Source: Nocardia arthritidis (GTDB taxonomy: Bacteria > Actinomycetota > Actinomycetes > Mycobacteriales > Mycobacteriaceae). From it: 64,000 nucleotides of DNA. A model generated the notes under the pieces. That model made no database searches. It was given only the letters and a program-made list of their open reading frames with translations, and was not told where the DNA came from. The translations under genes and the position numbers were made by a program. Positions 1-8,271 of the stretch are shown one piece after another (within the stretch, counting starts at the first letter, position 1; each line of letters begins with the position of its first letter). Location of the stretch: the NCBI RefSeq assembly GCF_011801145.1, contig NZ_CP046172.1, positions 8,432,001 through 8,496,000 of the forward strand, read 5' to 3'.

Positions 1-1382
1 AGCGCGTCGACGACCCGGATCTCGCGCGGGCGCTTGTGCACCGAAAGCTGTTCGGCCACATGGTCGATGAGCTCTTTTTCGATGGAATCGGTTGGTGCGC
101 CGCGCAATACGACGAAGCCGACGATGCGCTGGCCGAGGTCGGCGTCGGGCAGACCGACGACGGCGGCCTCGGCCACGGCCGGGTGGCCGAGCAGCACCGT
201 CTCCACCTCGCCCGCGCCGACGCGGTAGCCGCCGGATTTGATCAGGTCCACCGATTCACGGCCGACGATGCGGTGAAAGCCGCCCGCATCGATGACGGCG
301 ACGTCACCGGTTTTGAACCAGCCGTCGGCGGTGAAGTTCTCGGCGGTGACCTCCGGGCGGTTGAGGTAGCCGTCGAACAGCATCGGGCCGGAAACCTGTA
401 GGCCGCCGATGCTTTCGCCGTCGTGCGGCACATCGTTGCCCGCCTCGTCGCGCAGCCGGGTGCGCACGCCGCGCACCGGTGTGCCGACCCAGCCCGGCCT
501 GCGTTCGCCGTCGGCGCGGGTGGACAGGGTGATCATGGTTTCGCTCATGCCGTAGCGCTCGACGGGTGCGTGGCCGGTGAGCTCGCGCAACTTCTCGAAT
601 ACCGGCACCGGCAGCGGTGCGCTACCCGAGACGAGCAACCGCGCCTCACTCAATTGCTTTGCGGCAGTGGGGTCTTCGACGACACGCGACCACACCGTCG
701 GCACCCCGAAGTACAGCGTGCCACCGGCGGCCGCATACGCCTGCGGCGTCGGTTTGCCGGTGTGCACGAGCGGGCTGCCCACCCGCAGCGGGCCGAGCAC
801 GCCGAGGATCAGCCCGTGCACGTGGAACAGCGGAAGTCCGTGCACCAGAACGTCGTTCGGCGTCCATGCCCAGGCGTCGGCGAGCGCGTCCAAGCCGGCG
901 GCGATGGCGCCGCGGCTGAGCACGACACCTTTCGGCAGGCCCGTGGTGCCGGAGGTGTAGAGGATGAAAGCGGTTGTGGCCGGGTCGGGTTCGGGATAGG
1001 TGTGCCAGGATCTGGCGTGCAGACGCACCGGAACCACCGGCAGCTCGGTGCCGTCGGGCGCGTCGCCGAGCCAGGCCTGCGCACCGGAATCGGCGAGGAT
1101 GTGCGCGAGTTCGGCGGCGCCGGAATCCGGCGGCACCGGCACCACGGTGACACCGGCGATCAGGCAGCCGAGCACGGCGAGCACGGTGGTCGCGGTGGGC
1201 CTGGCCAGCACGGCGACCCGGTCGGCCCGGGCGATCCGCTCGGCGACCGAGGTCGCCGCGCCGAGCAGATCGCCGCGCGACATGGTCACGCCGTCGATGG
1301 TGACGGCATTGGGGATATCGGCCCCCTGGGCAACGGCGATCGGGTTGAGGGAGCGGAGCAGCAGCGGCGGACCGAACGACAT
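1..1382 (-). CDS. fadD36: FadD36-like acyl-CoA synthetase (3' end cut by window)
   Basis: AMP-forming acyl-CoA synthetase that activates a fatty acid as acyl-adenylate and then acyl-CoA in the cytoplasm. The ATP-binding P-loop YTSGTTGLPKG lies at about residues 142-152. The conserved HGLPLFHVHGL segment follows, then the ERYGMSET motif and the YRVGAGEVE hinge. The start is ATG at 1382. The frame runs off the left edge after 460 codons; the M. tuberculosis FadD36 is about 473 residues, so only the extreme C-terminus is missing. Its position near pruA, dapC and fdxA matches the mycobacterial gene order. The exact substrate cannot be read from the sequence. Confidence 0.9.
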   Translation of the reverse strand, partial: MSFGPPLLLRSLNPIAVAQGADIPNAVTIDGVTMSRGDLLGAATSVAERIARADRVAVLARPTATTVLAVLGCLIAGVTVVPVPPDSGAAELAHILADSGAQAWLGDAPDGTELPVVPVRLHARSWHTYPEPDPATTAFILYTSGTTGLPKGVVLSRGAIAAGLDALADAWAWTPNDVLVHGLPLFHVHGLILGVLGPLRVGSPLVHTGKPTPQAYAAAGGTLYFGVPTVWSRVVEDPTAAKQLSEARLLVSGSAPLPVPVFEKLRELTGHAPVERYGMSETMITLSTRADGERRPGWVGTPVRGVRTRLRDEAGNDVPHDGESIGGLQVSGPMLFDGYLNRPEVTAENFTADGWFKTGDVAVIDAGGFHRIVGRESVDLIKSGGYRVGAGEVETVLLGHPAVAEAAVVGLPDADLGQRIVGFVVLRGAPTDSIEKELIDHVAEQLSVHKRPREIRVVDA

Positions 1383-1455
1383 TCGCCCACGCTACTTCTC
1401 GGACCGAGAACACACCCACTCCGGTCGGTGCCCGTTGACACCCTTCCCGAGTCAG

Positions 1456-1482
1456 TGAGAAAGTTGATGCATAAGTTTCTCA
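1456..1482. promoter_or_regulatory. Inverted repeat, candidate TetR operator upstream of first DUF2236 gene
   Basis: TGAGAAAGTT and AAGTTTCTCA form 10-nt arms with one mismatched pair around a 7-nt centre, in the divergent gap between fadD36 and the first DUF2236 gene. A 27-nt element with the same layout (TGAGANNNTT, 7 nt, AANNNTCTCA) lies at 3949-3975, in front of the second DUF2236 paralog. That suggests one regulator, most likely the TetR protein encoded at 3222-3854, controls both. Confidence 0.5.
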
Positions 1483-1503
1483 ACGACGAGAACGAGGTCG
1501 ACG

Positions 1504-2355
1504 ATGACCAGCCCGCTCCGCGCCGTCGTCCCAGCCGCAACCGGCGACGATTTCGACATCCGAGCAGTAATCGACGGCTCGGCCGCGTTTTTCGGCGCGG
1601 CGGCCAACGTCATCATGCAGCTGAGCCTGCGACCGGTCGGCTACGGCGTGCTGGAAAGCACCGTCGACAGCGGCAAGATCATGCTGCATCCGATCAAGCG
1701 GACCCGCACCACGCTGACCTATCTGGCGGTCGCGCTGCTCGGCACCGAGGATGAACGCGCCGCCTACCGCGAGGCGGTCAACCGATCGCATATCCCCGTC
1801 CGCTCCACGCCGGACAGCCCGGTGAAATACAGCGCCTTCGATTCGCGGCTACAGCTGTGGGTGGCGGCCTGCCTCTACTGGGGCGCGCGCGACCTGTACG
1901 AACGCATGCACGGTCCGATGGACGAGGCGGCCGCCGACGGGTTCTACCGGCACGCCGAGCGGCTCGGCACCACCCTGCAGGTGCGGCCCGGCATGTGGCC
2001 GGCCGATCGCGCGGCCTTCGACCGGTACTGGGCCGAAAACCTGGACCGGACCAGTACCGATCCGCCGATCCGCGACTACTTCTGGCAGATCGTCGACCTG
2101 AAGATGTTCCCGCGCCCGATCCAGTTGGCGTTCGGCGGCTTCCACCGCTGGGTGACCGCCGGATTGCTGCCACCGCACCTGCGTGCCGAAATGGGGATGC
2201 GGTGGAGTGAGCGCGACGATCGCGCGCTGGCTCGGCTGCTGCGCGCGGTCGGCACGGTAGAGGCGCGAATGCCGAAGGCGGTCAAGGTTTTTCCGGTCAA
2301 TGCCTTCCTGCTGGATCTGCGGATGCGCCGCAGGCTCGGCCTGCCGCTGGTTTAA
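1504..2355 (+). CDS. DUF2236 / MpaB-type oxygenase (paralog A)
   Basis: Member of the DUF2236 family (oxygenase MpaB / latex-clearing protein fold), b-type heme oxygenases acting on hydrophobic substrates. The 283-residue protein has an RTRTTLTYL segment at about 66-74 and a conserved histidine at about 96 (NRSHIPVR). These match the Arg/Thr and heme-ligand His signature of the family; assigning His96 as heme ligand is inference. There is no signal peptide. The start at 1504 has a GAGG element a few bases upstream. A close paralog lies at 3999-4853 and the two share a putative operator. The substrate is unknown. Confidence 0.8.
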   Translation: MTSPLRAVVPAATGDDFDIRAVIDGSAAFFGAAANVIMQLSLRPVGYGVLESTVDSGKIMLHPIKRTRTTLTYLAVALLGTEDERAAYREAVNRSHIPVRSTPDSPVKYSAFDSRLQLWVAACLYWGARDLYERMHGPMDEAAADGFYRHAERLGTTLQVRPGMWPADRAAFDRYWAENLDRTSTDPPIRDYFWQIVDLKMFPRPIQLAFGGFHRWVTAGLLPPHLRAEMGMRWSERDDRALARLLRAVGTVEARMPKAVKVFPVNAFLLDLRMRRRLGLPLV

Positions 2356-2476
2356 CGACACGCCAGGCGACAATCACGCATATTCGGCGTGTCACATGAC
2401 GCGATCCTCGGTTGCTCGAGGTTATCTCGACTGAGCGCCAGCGCATACCGCCGACGCATGGACCCGGGAGGTAACC

Positions 2477-3190
2477 GTGGGCTATCGCAGGGTGGCACTG
2501 GCGGCCGTCGTCGGAGCCGGAATCTGTCTCGCCTGCGCCGCGACCAGAGCGACGGCCGCCGAACCCGAACAGGTGCCCCAGCGCACCGCGATCTCGCTGC
2601 GCTCCACCATCGGCCTGCACTGGGGCACCGCCAACGAGCACGAGGCGCGCAGCGGGCTCTCGCTGACCAAGCTCTACATCGTCGACTACGCGCTGCGGCA
2701 CGGCGACGGCTCGGCCCTCGATCGCGAGCTGAGCGAGCGGATGATCCGCCTGTCCGACGACAGGGCCGCGGATTTGCTGTCCGCTCGCTATCCGGCCGCG
2801 ATCGATGCGATCGCCAAGGAATTCCACCTGCACGAGACCCAGGCCGGCCCGGATTGGGGTTCGGCATCGACCAGCGCGGCCGATGTGGCCGACTTCCTGG
2901 AGCAGAAGCTGCACGACGATCCGGCGTCACCGATCTTCGAATGGATGACCACCGCCTCGTCGATCGCCGCCGACGGCACCGAACAGGATTGGGGCACTTC
3001 GCATATGCCCGGCGTGCTCGGCAGCAAATGGGGTTGGTCGGATTACGGGCCACCGGAGGTGGCCTCGACCTCGTACGGGCCGTGGTTCGCCGTCGCCGCG
3101 CATACGCACGGCACCGCCGCCGAGGAGACCGCGGATGTGCTCGACGCGCTGCCGGAGCTGACGCGCACGCTGTTCCCGCTGTTCCTCTGA
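2477..3190 (+). CDS. Secreted beta-lactamase-like serine hydrolase
   Basis: A 237-residue protein with an N-terminal signal sequence (hydrophobic stretch at about 5-28, ending in the alanine-rich ATAAEP). The SLTK tetrad at 62-65 is the SxxK catalytic motif of the class A beta-lactamase/penicillin-binding fold. An SDD tripeptide follows in the place of the SDN loop, and SKWGWSDYG stands where a KTG-like strand would be. It is probably an exported serine hydrolase or an inactive relative rather than a proven beta-lactamase. The GTG start at 2477 is preceded by GGGAGGT at good spacing. It is the only gene between the first DUF2236 gene and the TetR gene. Confidence 0.7.
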   Translation: MGYRRVALAAVVGAGICLACAATRATAAEPEQVPQRTAISLRSTIGLHWGTANEHEARSGLSLTKLYIVDYALRHGDGSALDRELSERMIRLSDDRAADLLSARYPAAIDAIAKEFHLHETQAGPDWGSASTSAADVADFLEQKLHDDPASPIFEWMTTASSIAADGTEQDWGTSHMPGVLGSKWGWSDYGPPEVASTSYGPWFAVAAHTHGTAAEETADVLDALPELTRTLFPLFL

Positions 3191-3191
3191 G

Positions 3192-3212
3192 CCCATCGAA
3201 TCGCTGCGCGAT
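3192..3212. repeat. 21-bp direct repeat, copy 1
   Basis: A 21-nt word starting CCCATCGAATCGCTGCGC occurs identically here and at 4889-4909. Both copies sit in short gaps where a rightward gene meets the 3' end of a leftward gene. No coding or terminator role was recognised. Confidence 0.7.
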
Positions 3213-3221
3213 ATCTCGATT

Positions 3222-3854
3222 TCAGGGCACCCGGAACGATACGACGATGTGGTCACGGGCGAACCGGCGCGCGGCATCGTCGTCGTCGAGCGGGATCACC
3301 GTCTGCCTGGTGAGCGCGAGCGAAAGTGCCGTGCGCGCAATCATTTCGGCGAGCGGCGCCGGATCGTACGAGGGCAGCTTGCCCTCGCGTTGCAGCCGGG
3401 ATATGAACTCCGCCAAGTAATCTCGGCCCAGCTCCAGCACCGGCGCGCCCCGCACCGTGAGCTGGGGCAGCACGATCTCCGGCTCCGTCTGCAACAGCCG
3501 GTCCAGTAATTTGTTGCCGCGCAAGCCGTTCAGGAATGCGACGAAGAGTTCGACGATCTGGTCCTCGGCGCTGGCGTCCCGTTCGATCTGCCGCTGCAAC
3601 GCCGCATCGGCCTGCGCGACGAACTGCCGCGCCTGCCAGAGGCCGACGGCCTGGATCAGATCCGATTTGCTGGCATAGCGCCGGTAGAGGGTGGCGGGTG
3701 AGAGACCGCAGCGCCGGGCCACCTCGACCATGCTGGTGCGTTTGATGCCGAAGTCGAGGAAGGCTAGCAGTGCGGCGTCGAGGACCCGCGTCTGATTGCC
3801 GTCTTCCGGCCCGGCGTCGCGCACCCGGGCAAGCAGCCGATTGAGCCTTGCCAT
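3222..3854 (-). CDS. TetR-family transcriptional regulator
   Basis: A 210-residue TetR repressor. The N-terminal helix-turn-helix at about residues 20-65 includes the typical SMVEVARRCGLSPATLYRRY pattern; the rest is an alpha-helical ligand domain. The ATG at 3854 is chosen because it starts the recognisable domain at normal spacing; an in-frame GTG at 3863 is possible. It is divergent from the second DUF2236 gene, across a gap that carries the TGAGA...TCTCA inverted repeat. It probably represses both DUF2236 paralogs; its ligand is unknown. Confidence 0.88.
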   Translation of the reverse strand: MARLNRLLARVRDAGPEDGNQTRVLDAALLAFLDFGIKRTSMVEVARRCGLSPATLYRRYASKSDLIQAVGLWQARQFVAQADAALQRQIERDASAEDQIVELFVAFLNGLRGNKLLDRLLQTEPEIVLPQLTVRGAPVLELGRDYLAEFISRLQREGKLPSYDPAPLAEMIARTALSLALTRQTVIPLDDDDAARRFARDHIVVSFRVP

Positions 3855-3948
3855 GGCATTCACCCCATCGATCGGCGAAACGATGACAGATTCAGCATCA
3901 CATACCCTCGCCGAACCCGTGCGGACGTTTGACAGCTTATCGAGACGA

Positions 3949-3975
3949 TGAGAGATTTGTAGATGAATCATCTCA
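3949..3975. promoter_or_regulatory. Inverted repeat, candidate TetR operator upstream of second DUF2236 gene
   Basis: TGAGA and TCTCA end-arms with inner TT/AA frame a 27-nt element in the TetR-DUF2236 divergent gap. It matches the element at 1456-1482 at 17 of 27 positions. Inside it, AGATGA-A-TCATCT (3961-3973) is a perfect 6-bp palindrome with a 1-nt centre. It ends 23 nt before the chosen start of the DUF2236 gene. Confidence 0.5.
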
Positions 3976-3998
3976 CTATCGCTCAACGAGGAGCCGCG

Positions 3999-4853
3999 AT
4001 GACCGCGCCAGCTGCCCGGATCGACGAGTACGCCGAACCGATCACGCCGGAGACCGTGCAGGAGTACATGGACGGAATCGCCGCCTTCCTCGGCGGCGTC
4101 GCCAATGTGATCGTGCAGCTCAGCCTCCGCCCCGTCGGCCGGGGCGTATTGGAGAGCACCGTCGACAGCGGAAAGGTCACCCTGCATCCGCTGAAGCGGA
4201 TGCGCACCACGCTCACCTATATAGCAGTCGCGATGATGGGTTCCGACCCGGAACGGGCCGCCTACCGCGCGGCGGTCGACGAATCGCATCGGCCGGTGCG
4301 CTCGACCGCGGCCAGCCCGGTGAAATACAACGCCTTCGATCCGAAATTGCAGCTATGGGTCGCGGCCTGCCTCTACTGGGGCATCGACGATCTCTACACC
4401 CGCATGCACGGGCCGATGGATCCGGAGACCGCCGAGGCGTTCTACCGATACTGCGCTCGATTCGGCACGACACTACAAATGCGGCCGGAGCTGTGGCCCG
4501 CGGATCGTGCCGCCTTCCAACGGTATTGGACGGAGAACCTGGCCCAGCGCGGCATCGAACCCGCGCTGCGCGACTACTTCGACGACCTGATCGACCTGAA
4601 AATGCTGCCGCGCCCGGTGCAATTCACCTTCGCGCGGCTGCAGCGGTTCGCCGTCACCGGGCTGCTGCCGCAGCATCTGCGCGACGAGATGCGGATGACC
4701 TGGACCGAACGCGATCAGCGCCGATTCGATCTGCTGCTGCGCGCGATCGCCGCCGTGCACACCCGACTGCCCAAGCAGGCCAGGATGTTTCCGCTCAACG
4801 CCTATCTGTTCGATATGCGGCGACGGATGCGGCGCGGGCTGCCGCTGGTTTAG
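3999..4853 (+). CDS. DUF2236 / MpaB-type oxygenase (paralog B)
   Basis: Second DUF2236 oxygenase, 284 residues and clearly paralogous to the gene at 1504-2355 over its full length. Shared blocks include [29 protein letters not shown] and a C-terminal GLPLV. The conserved histidine lies at about 97 (DESHRPVR). The start at 3999 is preferred over the in-frame ATG at 3963 because GAGGAG sits just upstream of 3999, and because 3963 falls inside the inverted-repeat operator. The gene is divergent from its likely TetR regulator. It is predicted to be a heme oxygenase of a hydrophobic substrate; the substrate is unknown. Confidence 0.8.
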   Translation: MTAPAARIDEYAEPITPETVQEYMDGIAAFLGGVANVIVQLSLRPVGRGVLESTVDSGKVTLHPLKRMRTTLTYIAVAMMGSDPERAAYRAAVDESHRPVRSTAASPVKYNAFDPKLQLWVAACLYWGIDDLYTRMHGPMDPETAEAFYRYCARFGTTLQMRPELWPADRAAFQRYWTENLAQRGIEPALRDYFDDLIDLKMLPRPVQFTFARLQRFAVTGLLPQHLRDEMRMTWTERDQRRFDLLLRAIAAVHTRLPKQARMFPLNAYLFDMRRRMRRGLPLV

Positions 4854-4888
4854 GCCGCTCGATGCCCACCCGTCGCCCGACCACCACC

Positions 4889-4909
4889 CCCATCGAATCG
4901 CTGCGCGAT
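4889..4909. repeat. 21-bp direct repeat, copy 2
   Basis: Identical 21-nt copy of the word at 3192-3212, again just beyond the 3' end of a leftward gene (pruA) and downstream of a DUF2236 gene. After the repeat both copies continue to CTCGAT within a few bases. Confidence 0.7.
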
Positions 4910-4915
4910 GCTCGA

Positions 4916-6547
4916 TCAGCTCATGTGCGGATACCGGTAATCCGTTGGCGGGACGAAGGTTTCCTTGATCGTGCGCGGGGCGACCCAGCGCAGCAGGTTC
5001 AGCGGTGAGCCCGCCTTGTCGTCGGTGCCGGAGGCGCGGGCCCCGCCGAACGGCTGCTGGCCGACCACCGCGCCGGTCGGCTTGTCGTTGATATAGAAGT
5101 TGCCCGCCGCGAAACGCAGTGCGGCACTCGCCTGTTCGACGGCATTGCGATCGCGCGCGAAGACCGCGCCGGTCAATCCGTACGGCGCGGCCGATTCCAC
5201 CTCGGCGAGCACCGCGGTGTACGCGCCCGGTTCGGCATCGTCGTAGACGTGCACCGACAGGATCGGGCCGAAATACTCGGTGGTGAAGGATTCGTCGCGC
5301 GGGTCGTCGGCCAGCATCACCGTCGGGCGGACGAACCAGCCCTCGCTATCGTCGTAGGTACCGCCGACCGGAATGGTGATGCCCGCCGACCTGGCCCGCT
5401 CGATGGCGGCGACATTCTTGTCATAGGCGCGCCGATCGATCAGCGCCCCACCGAAATTCGACAGATCGGCGACATCGCCGTAGGTCAGCTCGGCGGTCAG
5501 GTTCAGGAACTCGTCGCCCATCTCGCGCCAGACCGAGCGCGCGATGTAGGCGCGGGACGCGGCCGAACACTTCTGGCCCTGATATTCGAACGCGCCGCGA
5601 ATCAGCGCGGTGCACAGCGCCTTCGGATCCGCCGACGCGTGCGCGACGATGAAATCCTTGCCGCCCGTCTCGCCGACCAGCCGCGGATAGCAGTCGTAGC
5701 GGCCGATATTCGCGCCGACCTGCTGCCAGAGGAACTGGAATGTCTTGGTGGAGCCCGTGAAATGAATTCCGGCCAGCCGCCGGTCGGCCAGCGCCACCTC
5801 GGACAGCTCGACACCGTCACCGGTGACCATATTGATCACGCCGGGCGGCAGGCCCGCCGCCTCCAGCAGCCGCATGGTGTGGTACGCCGCGAGCGTCTGC
5901 GTCGGCGACGGCTTCCACACCACGGTATTGCCCATCAAAGCCGGTGCGGTGGGCAGATTTCCGGCGATGGCGGAGAAGTTGAACGGCGTGATCGCGTAGA
6001 TGAACCCCTCCAGCGGCCGGTAGTCCATCCGGTTCCACACGCCCGGGCTCGACTGCGGCTGCTGTTGCAAAATCTCCCTGGCGAAGGCGACATTGAATCG
6101 CCAGAAGTCGATCAGCTCACACGGTGCGTCGATCTCGGCCTGCACGGCGGATTTCGACTGGCCGAGCATCGTTGCGGCGGCGATGGTTTCGCGCCACGGC
6201 CCGGCCAGTAGGTCGGCCGCGCGCAACAGGATGGCGGCGCGCTCGTCGAAAGGCATCGCGCGCCAACCGGGTGCGGCCGCGGTCGCCGCATCGATCGCGT
6301 CCTGCGCCTCGGAATGTGTTGTGTCGGTGTATGTTCCGAGCACCTGCCGGTGCCGGTGCGGTGCGACGATATCGTGCCGGGTGCCGATGCCCGGTCGCGG
6401 TTTGCCGCCGATCACCAGCGGCACCTCGACGGAATGGCCCGAGAGCTCGGCAAGCCGGGCGATGAGCAGCTCGCGCTCCCGGCTGCCCGGTGCGTAGGAG
6501 TGCACGGGCTCGTTCGCGGGTATGGGGACTACCGTGACAGCGTCCAT
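4916..6547 (-). CDS. pruA: 1-pyrroline-5-carboxylate dehydrogenase
   Basis: NAD-dependent aldehyde dehydrogenase that oxidises L-glutamate-gamma-semialdehyde/P5C to glutamate, the second step of proline catabolism. At 543 residues it matches the mycobacterial RocA/PruA length. Visible signatures are ITPFNFSAIAGNLP (cofactor loop), VGETGGKD with the general-base glutamate, and GQKCSAASR with the catalytic cysteine. The first ATG giving the normal N-terminus is at 6547; a longer open frame upstream has no family similarity. No proline dehydrogenase gene (putA/prodh) is adjacent in this window, unlike the M. tuberculosis locus where the two are neighbours. Confidence 0.95.
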   Translation of the reverse strand: MDAVTVVPIPANEPVHSYAPGSRERELLIARLAELSGHSVEVPLVIGGKPRPGIGTRHDIVAPHRHRQVLGTYTDTTHSEAQDAIDAATAAAPGWRAMPFDERAAILLRAADLLAGPWRETIAAATMLGQSKSAVQAEIDAPCELIDFWRFNVAFAREILQQQPQSSPGVWNRMDYRPLEGFIYAITPFNFSAIAGNLPTAPALMGNTVVWKPSPTQTLAAYHTMRLLEAAGLPPGVINMVTGDGVELSEVALADRRLAGIHFTGSTKTFQFLWQQVGANIGRYDCYPRLVGETGGKDFIVAHASADPKALCTALIRGAFEYQGQKCSAASRAYIARSVWREMGDEFLNLTAELTYGDVADLSNFGGALIDRRAYDKNVAAIERARSAGITIPVGGTYDDSEGWFVRPTVMLADDPRDESFTTEYFGPILSVHVYDDAEPGAYTAVLAEVESAAPYGLTGAVFARDRNAVEQASAALRFAAGNFYINDKPTGAVVGQQPFGGARASGTDDKAGSPLNLLRWVAPRTIKETFVPPTDYRYPHMS

Positions 6548-6652
6548 ACTCCAGGCTAACCCGGCGCTCACGCCCCACGCGTCAAGACACGGTTTGGTAC
6601 GAATTCGCGCGTCAACCCGTATTTTTACCCCTACTACCGGCAATATGGCGTC

Positions 6653-7981
6653 ATGCGCGTGCTGATTCAGCTTCGTCCGACGGCCGATGTGATCGCCGCG
6701 ATCGCCGATCCGGCGGTCACCGTCACCGCAGGGGAGGTGGTCGGTGAACTGCCCGATGCGGTCGTGGACCGGGCATGGCATCCCGTCGCGGTACCGCGCG
6801 CACTCCGCTTCGAGGACGGGCCCATGTATTCGCTCGCGCCGGAGCATGCCTCGGTGGTGGTGCGCGGCGAGATCGCCGATACCGATATCGATGCCGTCGT
6901 ACAGCGGCTGACCGCACAACCGGCGATCACCGGGGTGTTCGCCGATCCGGTCATCGAGGGCATCATCACCTGTGGTGACAGCGACCCGGTCGGCACCTGG
7001 ACCGATATCGAATCACTGCTGCACACCACCGATTTGGCGGCGTCGGGGCTGACCGGGCAGTCGGTGGCGCTCGCCATCGTCGACACCGGGATCAACGCGG
7101 CGTTCGTCGAGCAGGCCCGCGGCAGCGCGGTCACCATCGACGCGCGGCGCAGCTGGAATCCGCAGGGCGTCACCGGAACAGCGGGCCAGTTTCCGGTCGA
7201 CCACGGCACCATGTGCGCCTTCGACACCATGATCGCCGCACCGCGCGTCACCCTGCTCGACTATCCGGTGCTGCGCAGCACCCGCCAGGGCCAGACCGCG
7301 ATGGACGGCCTGCTGTCCGACGCGCTGGCCGGGTACGCGCAACTGCGCACCGTGCTCACCGACCAACCGGCTGCCACCAGGGCGCTGGTGGTCAGCAATA
7401 GTTGGGGCGCTTTCTCGCCCGATTGGGATTTCCCGGTCGGCCAGCCAGGGAATTACTCCGACAATCCGTCCCATCCGTTCAACATCATCGTCGGCTCGCT
7501 GGAGGCCGCGGGTGCCGACATCCTGTTCGCCGCGGGCAATTGCGGACGCGATTGCCCCGATGGCCGCTGCGGTTACGCCGATCGCCCGATCACCGGGGCG
7601 AATTCGCATCCGAGCGTGCTGAGCATCGGCGGTGTCGACACCTCGAATACCAGGGTCGGCTACTCCTCCCAGGGGCCGGGCCGCCTCACCGACAAGAAGC
7701 CCGATATCTGCGCCTACACCCACTTCCTCGGCTCGACGGCCTTCGGCGCGGGCACCCCCGACTCGGGCACCTCGGCCGCCACCCCCGTCGCCGCCGGGCT
7801 GATCGCGGCCATCCGCACCCGCTACCCGGCCACCGCGCTGACACCGGCGCAATTGCGAGATCTGGTGCGGCGCACCGCGATCAAGCACAGAAAGAGCGGT
7901 TTCGACTACGACTACGGTTACGGCGTCGCCGATGCGGCGGCACTGCTCGCGGCACTGAAGAACACCGGCGTTCGGGCGTAG
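6653..7981 (+). CDS. Subtilisin-like (S8) serine peptidase without signal peptide
   Basis: A 442-residue subtilase with a complete catalytic set: Asp144 in AIVDTGIN, His184 in VDHGTMCAFD, oxyanion Asn296 in FAAGNCG and Ser374 in SGTSAATPVAAG. The first ~110 residues look like an I9-type prodomain or an extra N-domain, but there is no signal peptide or membrane segment, so it may act in the cytoplasm. A short insertion around 297-307 holds four cysteines (C297, C301, C306 nearby), unusual for a cytosolic enzyme. Nine bases separate it from the next small gene, so the two probably form an operon. Confidence 0.85.
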   Translation: MRVLIQLRPTADVIAAIADPAVTVTAGEVVGELPDAVVDRAWHPVAVPRALRFEDGPMYSLAPEHASVVVRGEIADTDIDAVVQRLTAQPAITGVFADPVIEGIITCGDSDPVGTWTDIESLLHTTDLAASGLTGQSVALAIVDTGINAAFVEQARGSAVTIDARRSWNPQGVTGTAGQFPVDHGTMCAFDTMIAAPRVTLLDYPVLRSTRQGQTAMDGLLSDALAGYAQLRTVLTDQPAATRALVVSNSWGAFSPDWDFPVGQPGNYSDNPSHPFNIIVGSLEAAGADILFAAGNCGRDCPDGRCGYADRPITGANSHPSVLSIGGVDTSNTRVGYSSQGPGRLTDKKPDICAYTHFLGSTAFGAGTPDSGTSAATPVAAGLIAAIRTRYPATALTPAQLRDLVRRTAIKHRKSGFDYDYGYGVADAAALLAALKNTGVRA

Positions 7982-7990
7982 CGTAGAGGG

Positions 7991-8242
7991 ATGCCGCTGT
8001 TGACCGTTCGGCTACCGAAAACCGCGACACTCCGCGACGCGTTGCAGAAGCTCGAATTGTCCGAGGGTGATGTCGATGTGGGATACGGACTGATTCCGGT
8101 CGATCCGGAGGTCGGATTGTTCGCGCTGCGGATCACCGATGCCGCGGCCGCCCGGCTTTCCGAGCAGGGCGGCCCGCATATCGAGATCTTCGCGGATCCG
8201 CGAATCCAACCGCCTGGTCCGGATTCGGAAACTACTGCCTAG
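7991..8242 (+). CDS. Small protein paired with the subtilase, unknown function
   Basis: An 83-residue acidic protein with no signal or membrane segment, starting 9 nt after the subtilase stop, with GAGGG just before the ATG. The sequence contains LRDALQKLELSEGDVDVGYG and LFALRITDAAAARL, a compact alpha/beta pattern. It could be an inhibitor, chaperone or substrate-targeting partner of the peptidase; that is inference from gene order only. I do not recognise a named family. Confidence 0.75.
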   Translation: MPLLTVRLPKTATLRDALQKLELSEGDVDVGYGLIPVDPEVGLFALRITDAAAARLSEQGGPHIEIFADPRIQPPGPDSETTA

Positions 8243-8249
8243 CTTCGAG

Positions 8250-8271
8250 TTTCGGTTCTGACAAACCGAAA
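8250..8271. terminator. Hairpin between convergent genes
   Basis: TTTCGGTT and AACCGAAA pair perfectly around a 6-nt loop. The hairpin lies between the stop of the subtilase-partner gene and the stop of dapC, so it can serve both strands. The flanking T/A runs are short. Confidence 0.5.

Noticed and set aside
1435-1440. TTGACA as a -35 box for the first DUF2236 gene
   Set aside because: No acceptable -10 hexamer was found 16-18 nt downstream, so no promoter is called.
3222-4289. A 355-codon version of the TetR protein
   Set aside because: The N-terminal extension overlaps the divergent DUF2236 gene and the operator; TetR homology begins at 3854.
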